In this document: piece after piece, positions 1 through 5,897 of the stretch
How the letters are laid out: each line of letters starts with the position of its first letter
Position numbering within the stretch: the stretch's first letter is position 1
Program-made: the position numbers and the translations under genes
From: Chloracidobacterium sp. UBA7659
GTDB taxonomy: Bacteria; Acidobacteriota; Blastocatellia; Pyrinomonadales; Pyrinomonadaceae
Assembly: GCA_002483395.1 (NCBI GenBank)
Contig: DLHV01000261.1
Coordinates: forward strand, 5,647-11,667
Length of the DNA stretch: 6,021 nucleotides
Reading direction: 5' to 3'
Notes under the pieces: generated by a model
The model's database searches: none
What the model saw: only the letters and a program-made list of their open reading frames with translations
Told to the model about the DNA's origin: nothing

Positions 1-1940
1 TCGAAAATCGTCTGAAATCGGTAATCGACGAAGTAAAATCATCGCCGCAGCCGATCATCATGTTTATTGACGAAGCTCACACGATGATTGGAGCGGGCGG
101 TGCCGCCGGTCAGAACGATGCCGCGAATCTGTTAAAACCAGCACTTGCACGGGGAGAGTTGCGTACGATTGCGGCGACGACATGGGCCGAATACAAGAAA
201 TATTTTGAGAAAGACGCCGCACTGGCAAGGCGTTTTCAGGTCGTTAAGATCGAAGAGCCGGACGAATTAAAGGCCATCGCGATGATGCGCGGCATTGCCG
301 ACAAGATGGAAGGCCACCACAATGTCCGCATTCTGGACGAAGCCATCGTCGAATGCGTAAAACTCTCTAACCGTTATATTACAGGCCGTCAGTTGCCGGA
401 TAAATCTGTGTCGGTTCTCGATACAGCTTGTGCGAAAGTTGCCATTGGACAGGGAGCAACACCTGCGTCGGTAGAAGACGCGACACGGCGTATTCAGAAT
501 CTGAGCGCGGAGATTGAAGCTCTCGAACGCGAGCAGGTGACTGGTGCCGGGCACGAGGACCGTCTGACCGAACTGATCGCGAAACGCACCGAAACCGAAG
601 CCGAACTTGAAAAGCTGAACGAGCAATGGGAGAAGGAGAAAGACCTGACTACACAGATCCGGAACATCCGCGTGAAGCTCGAAATGACGCGGCTTGACGG
701 AAAGATCACCGACGCTGTGGCTGCCGCTGATGCAATTTCTTCGCCTGAAGTTGCCGCGGCGGCGACCGCGGAAACAGAAACGGCGGCGGGTGACGACGCC
801 TCGGGAACGGCCGCTGCTCCCGCTCCGGAAGCCGCAAAACCGGTCGATACGGAATTTCTAAAAGCCGAGCTGAAACGGCTGAACGCCGAGCTGAAAGAAG
901 TTCAGGGCGAAGACCCGTTGATGCAGCCGGTTGTTAACGGCCAGTCGGTGGCCGAGGTTATTTCTGGTTGGACCGGTATTCCGATCGGCAAGATGGTCGC
1001 GGATGAAATCAATGCCGTGTTGAATCTTCACGAGACACTTGGCGAACGCGTGCTTGGACAGGACCATGCGCTCGAAGCGATCTCGCAAAGGATTCGCACA
1101 TCTCGTGCCGGCCTCACCGATCCGAAACGTCCGATCGGCGTGTTCCTGCTTGTCGGAACATCCGGCGTAGGTAAAACCGAAACCGCTCTTGCGTTGGCCG
1201 AATCGCTCTATGGCGGCGAACGCAATCTGATCTCGATTAACATGAGCGAATACCAGGAAGCTCATACGGTTTCGAGCCTCAAAGGATCGCCTCCGGGATA
1301 TGTCGGCTACGACGAAGGCGGTCAGCTTACCGAAGCGGTCCGGCGACGCCCATATTCGGTCGTATTATTCGACGAGATTGAAAAAGCCCATCCCGACGTT
1401 TTTAATGTACTGCTCCAGATTTTGGACGATGGACGGCTGACCGATTCGAAGGGCCGTGTGGTCGATTTTAAGAACACGGTTTTGATAATGACTTCGAATT
1501 TAGGTTCGCGTGAGATACAGGCGGCGGCGGGTGACGAAAAGGTGGCCCGCGACTCGGTGATGGGAATTCTTCGCGATCTTTTCAAACCAGAGTTCTTGAA
1601 CCGCATCGACGATATCGTTGTCTTCGAACAATTGAGCAGGGACGAGATTGCAAAGATCATCGATATTCAGCTAGAGAAGCTGCGTAAAAACCTTGACGAA
1701 CGCGGCATCACGCTCGAATTGGACGATTCGGCGAGAGAGTTGATCATACAGGAAGGATACGATCCGGTTTACGGTGCTCGTCCGCTGAAGCGGGCCATCC
1801 AGACACTAATCCAGAATCCGCTTGCGGTGAAATTGCTGAAGGCAGAGATTGCCAGCGGGCAGGTCGTAAAGGCCTATGCCGAAAACGGCGAGATCATGTT
1901 CTCGGCCGCCGATGCCGAACAAAAAGCGGCGGGCAATTAG
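1..1940 (+). CDS. tssH: TssH/ClpV-type AAA+ ATPase (ClpB relative), 5' partial
   Basis: The reading frame is open from the left edge (first full codon at base 3) to TAG at 1938-1940, giving 645 visible residues; about 240 N-terminal residues (N domain and D1 Walker A) lie outside. The ATG at 60 is internal: the codons before it read ENRLKSVIDEV, a typical D1 segment after the first pore loop. Visible motifs, numbered from base 3: D1 Walker B FIDEAH (D23/E24), Arg finger ARRF (76-77), a coiled-coil middle region from about 156, an Ala/Pro-rich stretch at 238-280, then VQGEDPLMQPVV and WTGIPIGKMV, which are TssH hallmarks. D2 has Walker A GTSGVGKT (385-392), pore loop GYVG (432-435), Walker B FDEIEKA (D457/E458), Arg finger R534 and sensor-2 R593. 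There is no IGF-type ClpP loop, as in ClpB and ClpV. Family role: threading ATPase; ClpV recycles contracted type VI sheaths. D2 segments such as ILDDGRLTDSKGR are more ClpB-like, so a general disaggregase role is possible. Confidence 0.85.
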   Translation, partial: ENRLKSVIDEVKSSPQPIIMFIDEAHTMIGAGGAAGQNDAANLLKPALARGELRTIAATTWAEYKKYFEKDAALARRFQVVKIEEPDELKAIAMMRGIADKMEGHHNVRILDEAIVECVKLSNRYITGRQLPDKSVSVLDTACAKVAIGQGATPASVEDATRRIQNLSAEIEALEREQVTGAGHEDRLTELIAKRTETEAELEKLNEQWEKEKDLTTQIRNIRVKLEMTRLDGKITDAVAAADAISSPEVAAAATAETETAAGDDASGTAAAPAPEAAKPVDTEFLKAELKRLNAELKEVQGEDPLMQPVVNGQSVAEVISGWTGIPIGKMVADEINAVLNLHETLGERVLGQDHALEAISQRIRTSRAGLTDPKRPIGVFLLVGTSGVGKTETALALAESLYGGERNLISINMSEYQEAHTVSSLKGSPPGYVGYDEGGQLTEAVRRRPYSVVLFDEIEKAHPDVFNVLLQILDDGRLTDSKGRVVDFKNTVLIMTSNLGSREIQAAAGDEKVARDSVMGILRDLFKPEFLNRIDDIVVFEQLSRDEIAKIIDIQLEKLRKNLDERGITLELDDSARELIIQEGYDPVYGARPLKRAIQTLIQNPLAVKLLKAEIASGQVVKAYAENGEIMFSAADAEQKAAGN

Positions 1941-1945
1941 TTTGC

Positions 1946-2010
1946 GTTCTGAGTTCCTGCTTTAGCAGGCTTCTCGCTAAGCGGATACCTGCTAAGCAGG
2001 GACTCAGAAC
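1946..2010. repeat. Long imperfect inverted repeat built of three nested palindromes
   Basis: The outer arms GTTCTGAGT (1946-1954) and ACTCAGAAC (2002-2010) are perfectly complementary. Between them lie CCTGC-TTTA-GCAGG (1956-1969), CGC-TAA-GCG (1975-1983) and CCTGC-TAA-GCAGG (1988-2000). It can fold either as one hairpin (1946-1969 with 1988-2010, one wobble and one bulge, 18-nt loop) or as a three-armed cruciform on a 9-bp base stem. All three inner palindromes centre on T(T)TA or TAA flanked by GC and CG, so they look like copies of one unit. Compound palindromes of this kind between genes are typical of REP-like or small non-autonomous mobile elements, but one copy cannot prove that. Confidence 0.75.
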
Positions 2011-2017
2011 TTTTATT
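1946..2017 (+). terminator. Candidate intrinsic terminator of the TssH-type gene
   Basis: The compound inverted repeat begins six bases after the TAG of the first gene, and its outer stem is followed at once by TTTTATT (2011-2017). A long stem followed by a T-rich run fits factor-independent termination. The outer stem base is AT/GC mixed rather than GC-rich, and the T run is broken by an A, so efficiency is uncertain. If it works, grpE needs its own promoter. Confidence 0.5.
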
Positions 2018-2033
2018 ATCGCTGCCTACGATC

Positions 2034-2039
2034 TACAAT
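2034..2039 (+). promoter_or_regulatory. Candidate -10 box for grpE
   Basis: TACAAT matches the bacterial -10 consensus at five of six positions and lies nine bases before the grpE ATG. No convincing -35 hexamer is seen at 16-18 bp upstream (the bases there are TTTTAT). Transcription from it would start about two or three bases before the ATG, giving an almost leaderless mRNA, which fits the lack of a Shine-Dalgarno. It is a short motif in AT-rich spacer, so chance is a real alternative. Confidence 0.35.
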
Positions 2040-2048
2040 TTAGTAAAT

Positions 2049-2732
2049 ATGTTTAAGAAAAAAGCAATGAACGAAGACGATCCGATATCAGAAGAATTCT
2101 TAGAGGAAGAAATACCGGAACTTCGAACCACCGACAAACGACGCTTTAACCAGCAAGGCGAGCGTGTGCAACATGTTGATGAACAGCCGAAGGTGCCGGT
2201 AAAGTCTCCAAAGGAGATCGAACTTGAGGCAAAGCTGAAGGCCGAAACCGACCGGCGCGAAGCCGCCGAGGCGAAACTTATCGGCGTTCAGGCGAAATTC
2301 GAGGAGGCAAAGGCCGGGCTAGAAAAAGAGACCGCTGACATGCGCACCCGTTTAATGAAAACGCTTGAGGACAGGGCAAAACAAGGGCAGTTCGATTTTC
2401 TGACGACGCTTTTACCGGTTTTGGACAATTTGAACCGAGCGATCGATGCAAGCGAGAAAGATGCTTCATTCGAACACCTTTTAAGCGGCGTCAAGGGTAC
2501 GGCCCGTTCATTCGAGCAGACTTTGTTGAGCGTTGGCGTGGAAGCCGTGCCGTCGATCGGCGCAATTTTTGATCCTGAACTTCACGAAGCGATAGACACG
2601 ACAGAGGTCAACGCGGAAAATGAAGGAAAAGTGACAGCGGAATATTCACGCGGGTATAAATTCGGCGACCGGCTGCTGCGACCCGCTCGGGTGCAGGTCG
2701 GTAAAGCCCAGGCACAATCGGCTGGCGAATAG
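2049..2732 (+). CDS. grpE: GrpE, nucleotide-exchange factor for DnaK
   Basis: Encodes 227 residues, slightly longer than E. coli GrpE (197). GrpE dimers act in the cytoplasm to release ADP from DnaK and so drive the Hsp70 cycle. Visible order: an acidic, probably disordered N-terminus (1-55) containing DKRRFNQQGERV; a charged Glu/Lys/Ala-rich coiled coil (about 57-112); the helical-bundle segment LLPVLDNLNRAI (about 122-133), matching the family's LLPV-D-L-RA pattern; then the C-terminal beta domain with FDPELHEAI (174-182) and FGDRLLRPARVQVGK (205-219), the family signature region that contacts DnaK. The start at 2049 is the most upstream ATG in the frame; an ATG at 2067 (MNEDD) is an alternative, and neither has a Shine-Dalgarno. 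No dnaK or dnaJ is visible beside it, so this may be an extra GrpE paralogue rather than the main-operon copy. Confidence 0.93.
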   Translation: MFKKKAMNEDDPISEEFLEEEIPELRTTDKRRFNQQGERVQHVDEQPKVPVKSPKEIELEAKLKAETDRREAAEAKLIGVQAKFEEAKAGLEKETADMRTRLMKTLEDRAKQGQFDFLTTLLPVLDNLNRAIDASEKDASFEHLLSGVKGTARSFEQTLLSVGVEAVPSIGAIFDPELHEAIDTTEVNAENEGKVTAEYSRGYKFGDRLLRPARVQVGKAQAQSAGE

Positions 2733-2812
2733 CGGCAAATAGATTGGATTCGGAGTTCAATCGACGAACACATGTAAAATTTCTTTTTCAGTTCTTTGCG
2801 AAGTGTTATTAT

Positions 2813-2842
2813 GGGTTTTGGGTAACCGACGACCCGAGACCC
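2813..2842. promoter_or_regulatory. GC-rich dyad, candidate operator or structured leader
   Basis: GGGTTTTGGGT (2813-2823) faces ACCCGAGACCC (2832-2842) across eight bases. Read as DNA, it is a symmetric arrangement GGGT-N3-GGGT-N8-ACCC-N3-ACCC. Read as RNA, it is an 11-bp stem with two G-U pairs. No T run follows, so it is not a standard terminator. Its centre lies about 46 bases before the start codon of the ClpA-like gene, just upstream of the candidate -10 box, a position suited to a repressor or activator. It does not match CIRCE, the CtsR repeat or the HspR HAIR site. Confidence 0.45.
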
Positions 2843-2861
2843 GCATCAAACTTTCCGGCAA

Positions 2862-2867
2862 TACAAT
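2862..2867 (+). promoter_or_regulatory. Candidate -10 box for the ClpA-like gene, leaderless spacing
   Basis: TACAAT stands six bases before the ATG at 2874, the spacing expected if transcription starts at or next to the A of the start codon. No Shine-Dalgarno and no clear -35 hexamer are present. The same hexamer stands just upstream of grpE. Inference only; a start-site experiment would settle it. Confidence 0.4.
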
Positions 2868-2873
2868 GGTTTT

Positions 2874-5153
2874 ATGGCAGATATAGACGCATATAAAGAC
2901 AAATTCAGCGACAGCGGCCGCCGTGTTCTGGAATCCGCGTTAGATGAGTCGAAAAAACGCGACCAGAATTATGTCGCGATCGAGCATATTTTACATGCCG
3001 TTGCTAAAGAAGAAGATGAGCTTTTTACGTCGACGATGCGGGATTTGGCGGTCGATCCGCGTTCCGTAAAGCTGTTGATAGAAAAGCGGATGGCGAGCGG
3101 CAGGCAGCATACAGGAAAAGGCTATCGGATTGCCCCGGAAACAACCGAATTATTTAAGCGTGCGATGGATCGTGCCCGTTCGCAGGGGCGCCGCGTCATC
3201 GAAGGCAGCGACATCTTTTACGTGCTGTCGAATGACGAAAGAAGCATTTTGAATGACGTACTACAGAATCTCGGCGTTCCATCGGACGAGGTTGCTCAAA
3301 CCGCACGCACGCGAATTCGCAAGCGAGAAAAGGAGGAGGAGCGGTCGCGTCAAAAATACGAATTGCCGTCATTTCTGCGGCATTTTGGTGTGTCGATGAA
3401 CAAGCTGGCGCGCGAGGACAAGATCCCGCCGACGATAGGCCGAGAAAAGGAGATACTTCAGATGATGGAGATCCTCTCGCACCGTGAACGTTCGAATTCG
3501 CCGATGCTTGTCGGCGAGCCGGGCGTCGGAAAAACGGCCGTTGTCGAGGGTCTGGCCCGGCTGATAGAACTTGAACCGGAAAAGGTTCCCGCTCGCCTGC
3601 GCGATGCACACATTGTTCAGCTCCAGATGGGCGGGCTTGTTGCGGGCACGATGCTCCGCGGTATGTTCGAGGAACGTATCAAGGGCATCATCGATGAAGT
3701 AAAAGAAAAAGATCATATTATTCTTTTCATCGACGAAGCTCATTCGATCATCGGTGCCGGTGCGGCGATGGGAACGTCGAGCGATGCCGCGAATATGTTC
3801 AAATCAAGCCTCTCTCGTGGCGAACTTCGCATTATCGGTGCGACGACGATGACTGAATACAAAGAGTATATTGCCGAAGACGAAGCTCTCTCGAGACGTT
3901 TCAGGCTGGTCGTCGTGGCGGAACCAACCATCGATCAAACCAAGGAAATCCTGATGGGCTTGCGACCGCGACTGGAAAAGAATTATTCGGTGACGATCTC
4001 GGATGAGGCAATTAACATGGCTCTTGAGATGTCACCTAAGTATATTCGTAACCTCCACCTGCCGGACAAAGCGATCGGTTGGCTCGATACAGCTTCAGTC
4101 AAGGTCGAGATCAATGAGCCCACGGGATTGACGGTCCTTCCGGAACATATTATCGATGTCATTTCGCAGGAATCGCGTATTCCTAAAGACATGATCTATC
4201 GCGACACGTCCGACCGGTTTTCGGCGATGGAAAGCGACCTGGCAAACCGCGTCATCGGACAAAAAGATGCGGTCCGAGCGGTTGCCGAAAGGCTTCGGCT
4301 CAACAAAGGTCCGCTGAAGGAAAATCATTATGCGCCGGATGGTGTGCTCCTATTCCTCGGCCCGACCGGCGTTGGCAAAACGGAGCTTGCGAAAGCAGTC
4401 GCCGAGTTTATGTTTGGTGATGAACAAAAGATGATCCGTATCGACATGAGCGAGTACGGCGACGGGACGGTCGGCATCGAGAAACTCATCGGGATGCCGC
4501 GAGGAATCGTCGGATCGGAACGCGGAGGAATTCTTACAGAACAGCTTCGCGACAACCCATACACGGTTTTGCTTTTGGATGAGGTCGAAAAAGCTTCGCC
4601 TTATCTGATGAATATCTTCCTTCAGGCATTCGACGAGGGCTGGATCACAGACGGCCGCGGCAAGAAAGTTTATCTTTCGGATGCGATCGTGATCATGACC
4701 TCGAATCTCGGGTCTGAAAACTTCAAGCGTTACGAAAAACCGTTGGGTTTCGGTCAAAAGACGCTTGGCGACGTGATCCAGATCAAAGGCGAGGTGATGA
4801 AGGCGGCCGAAACCCGCTTTACGCCGGAATTTCGGAATCGTATTGACGAGATAATCATTTTCTCGCCGCTGACGATGGACGAAGTCCGCGATATCGCCAA
4901 GATATATCTCGGCAAGCTGAAACGCAAGATGGAGTCGCAGGGCAAGCTGGTCGAAGTTTCGGATGCGGCACTCGACCTTTTGACGGAAAAAGGTTTTTCG
5001 CCGGCTTACGGCGCGCGCTTCCTGAAGCGGCATATCGATCAGAAGGTGAAGCTTCCGATCACGAACGAATGGAAAATGGGTATGCGGTTTGTTGTCGACG
5101 CCGAAGACGGCGAAATTGTCGTCAAACCAATGGATGCCTTCAGTTTGAACTAA
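2874..5153 (+). CDS. ClpA/ClpC-type AAA+ unfoldase with atypical pore loops, likely ClpP partner
   Basis: Encodes 759 residues, almost the length of E. coli ClpA (758). Such proteins form hexamers that unfold substrates and feed them to ClpP. Order: two Clp-N repeats (about 5-75 and 84-150), a charged linker, D1 with Walker A GEPGVGKT (214-221), Walker B FIDEAH (D287/E288) and Arg finger region R341/R342; then D2 directly, with no coiled-coil M domain, as in ClpA. D2 has Walker A GPTGVGKT (496-503), Walker B LLLDEVEKA (D569/E570), Arg finger region FRNRID (R654/R656) and sensor-2 GAR (R715). LGF at 624-626 sits where ClpA and ClpC carry the ClpP-docking tripeptide. Odd point: the pore-loop tyrosine is missing in both rings; D1 reads AGTMLRGMFEER (Leu261) and D2 reads GMPRGIVGSERGG (Ile545) instead of KYRG and GYVG. 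The D2 segment LQAFDEGWITDGRG resembles ClpV more than ClpA. ATG 2874 fits the N-domain start; no Shine-Dalgarno is seen. It may be a distinct subfamily rather than true ClpA or ClpC. Confidence 0.9.
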   Translation: MADIDAYKDKFSDSGRRVLESALDESKKRDQNYVAIEHILHAVAKEEDELFTSTMRDLAVDPRSVKLLIEKRMASGRQHTGKGYRIAPETTELFKRAMDRARSQGRRVIEGSDIFYVLSNDERSILNDVLQNLGVPSDEVAQTARTRIRKREKEEERSRQKYELPSFLRHFGVSMNKLAREDKIPPTIGREKEILQMMEILSHRERSNSPMLVGEPGVGKTAVVEGLARLIELEPEKVPARLRDAHIVQLQMGGLVAGTMLRGMFEERIKGIIDEVKEKDHIILFIDEAHSIIGAGAAMGTSSDAANMFKSSLSRGELRIIGATTMTEYKEYIAEDEALSRRFRLVVVAEPTIDQTKEILMGLRPRLEKNYSVTISDEAINMALEMSPKYIRNLHLPDKAIGWLDTASVKVEINEPTGLTVLPEHIIDVISQESRIPKDMIYRDTSDRFSAMESDLANRVIGQKDAVRAVAERLRLNKGPLKENHYAPDGVLLFLGPTGVGKTELAKAVAEFMFGDEQKMIRIDMSEYGDGTVGIEKLIGMPRGIVGSERGGILTEQLRDNPYTVLLLDEVEKASPYLMNIFLQAFDEGWITDGRGKKVYLSDAIVIMTSNLGSENFKRYEKPLGFGQKTLGDVIQIKGEVMKAAETRFTPEFRNRIDEIIIFSPLTMDEVRDIAKIYLGKLKRKMESQGKLVEVSDAALDLLTEKGFSPAYGARFLKRHIDQKVKLPITNEWKMGMRFVVDAEDGEIVVKPMDAFSLN

Positions 5154-5177
5154 ACCTAATCTAAACTTCACGCATCG

Positions 5178-5211
5178 AAGACCTGGTTGATCAAATCAGC
5201 TAGGTCTTTTT
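5178..5211 (+). terminator. Intrinsic terminator after the ClpA-like gene
   Basis: AAGACCTGGTTGAT (5178-5191) pairs with ATCAGCTAGGTCTT (5195-5208) over 14 positions, two of them G-U, across a CAA loop. The 3' arm runs into five T (5207-5211). The hairpin starts 24 bases after the TAA of the ClpA-like gene. The T run ends three bases before the Shine-Dalgarno of the next gene, so it also shapes expression of that gene. Confidence 0.82.
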
Positions 5212-5213
5212 AT

Positions 5214-5221
5214 AAAGGAGG
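5214..5221 (+). promoter_or_regulatory. Strong Shine-Dalgarno fixing the start of the YceI-family gene
   Basis: AAAGGAGG lies seven bases before the ATG at 5229. It decides between that ATG and the upstream in-frame TTG at 5187, which lies inside the terminator stem and would put 14 extra residues before a clear signal peptide. It is the only strong ribosome-binding site in front of a gene in this window. Confidence 0.88.
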
Positions 5222-5228
5222 AACCGCA

Positions 5229-5897
5229 ATGAAAGTTCTGGCAACTAGCTTTTTTGCGGCTTTGGTTCTGACTTTTGCCGGTGTGTTGTTCTGGATGAAT
5301 GCAACGGCGCCGACGCAGGCCAAAACCGTTAGCACATTTTCATTCCCCGCTGTCCATTATCGCATCGACGCCGGACGGAGCAAATTTATGGTGCATGCCG
5401 CCAGATCGGGCCCGGCATGGTTCAAAGGGCATAGTCACGAAATTGCCGTCCGCGACTTTTCGGGTGATGTTGAGCTTTCGCTCGATGTTCTGAATCCGGC
5501 GTCACTGCAGATGACAATACGCGCCGATTCGCTTGAGGAAACCGGCGCGGTTTTTACGCCGGAGCAAAAGGAAATCATCAACAAAGAGCTTGATGAGATA
5601 GTGCTGGAGGCAGCAAAATATCCTGAGATCACGTTCAAAAGCACGCAAGTAAAAGGTGAATTGAAGAATGGGCGTTTTGAAGTAAAGATAGGCGGCGATA
5701 TCACGCTCCACGGTGTAACGAAACACGTTGTGATCCCGGCGACGGTCAGTGTCAGTGGCGACGAGATTAGAGCGGTAGGGAAATTCGAGCTTAACCGCAA
5801 GCATTTCAATGTCAATGCAACAAACGCCTTTCACGGCCTTGTGCGGGTAAAACACGAATTGAAGTTTACGTTCGATATCGTGGCGAGGAAGGTTTAG
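5229..5897 (+). CDS. YceI-family protein with N-terminal signal peptide or anchor
   Basis: Encodes 222 residues. The N-terminus MKVLATSFFAALVLTF has a Lys followed by a hydrophobic core to about residue 23, then a Thr/Ala/Pro stretch with a plausible signal-peptidase site after TQA (residue 31); export or an N-terminal anchor is expected. The rest is one YceI-like domain, a lipocalin-like beta barrel known in some members to bind polyisoprenoid lipids: it begins HYRIDAGRSKFMVHA, has FSGDVELSLDV, then PEITFKST, and GDITLHGVT (156-164), the best family motif, ending with a beta-rich tail. A GHSHEI segment (67-72, His68 and His70) resembles the His-rich GHDHE seen in some YceI proteins. The specific ligand cannot be told from the sequence. 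It is separated from the Clp gene by a terminator and has its own strong ribosome-binding site, so a functional link to the chaperones is not supported. Confidence 0.88.
   Translation: MKVLATSFFAALVLTFAGVLFWMNATAPTQAKTVSTFSFPAVHYRIDAGRSKFMVHAARSGPAWFKGHSHEIAVRDFSGDVELSLDVLNPASLQMTIRADSLEETGAVFTPEQKEIINKELDEIVLEAAKYPEITFKSTQVKGELKNGRFEVKIGGDITLHGVTKHVVIPATVSVSGDEIRAVGKFELNRKHFNVNATNAFHGLVRVKHELKFTFDIVARKV

Noticed and set aside
60..62. ATG as the start of the first gene
   Set aside because: The frame stays open to the left edge and the upstream codons (ENRLKSVIDEV) are conserved TssH D1 sequence; a start here would split the Walker B strand.
858..1265. Minus-strand open frame of 135 codons inside the first gene
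   Set aside because: It is antisense to the conserved linker and D2 Walker A of the TssH-type ATPase and has no recognisable domain.
2733..2873. Known heat-shock operators or a sigma-32 promoter before the ClpA-like gene
   Set aside because: No CIRCE (TTAGCACTC-N9-GAGTGCTAA), CtsR heptad repeat, HAIR site or CTTGAA...CCCCAT pair is present in the spacer.
4065..4230. Deletion of the M domain in the ClpA-like gene as a defect
   Set aside because: ClpA-type proteins naturally lack the ClpB coiled coil; the frame is continuous and the total length matches ClpA.
4350..5171. A 273-codon open frame on the minus strand
   Set aside because: It lies wholly opposite the D2 region of the ClpA-like gene, whose plus-strand protein has full AAA+ motifs; the minus-strand translation shows no recognisable family and is His/Phe/Arg-rich as expected of an antisense shadow.
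5187..5216. TTGATC and TATAAA at 18-bp spacing as a promoter for the YceI-family gene
   Set aside because: Transcription would start after the Shine-Dalgarno and lose it; the match falls within the terminator hairpin and is probably fortuitous.
5187..5228. Upstream TTG start adding 14 residues to the YceI-family protein
   Set aside because: It lies inside the terminator stem, has no ribosome-binding site and would bury the signal peptide; the ATG at 5229 has an ideal Shine-Dalgarno.
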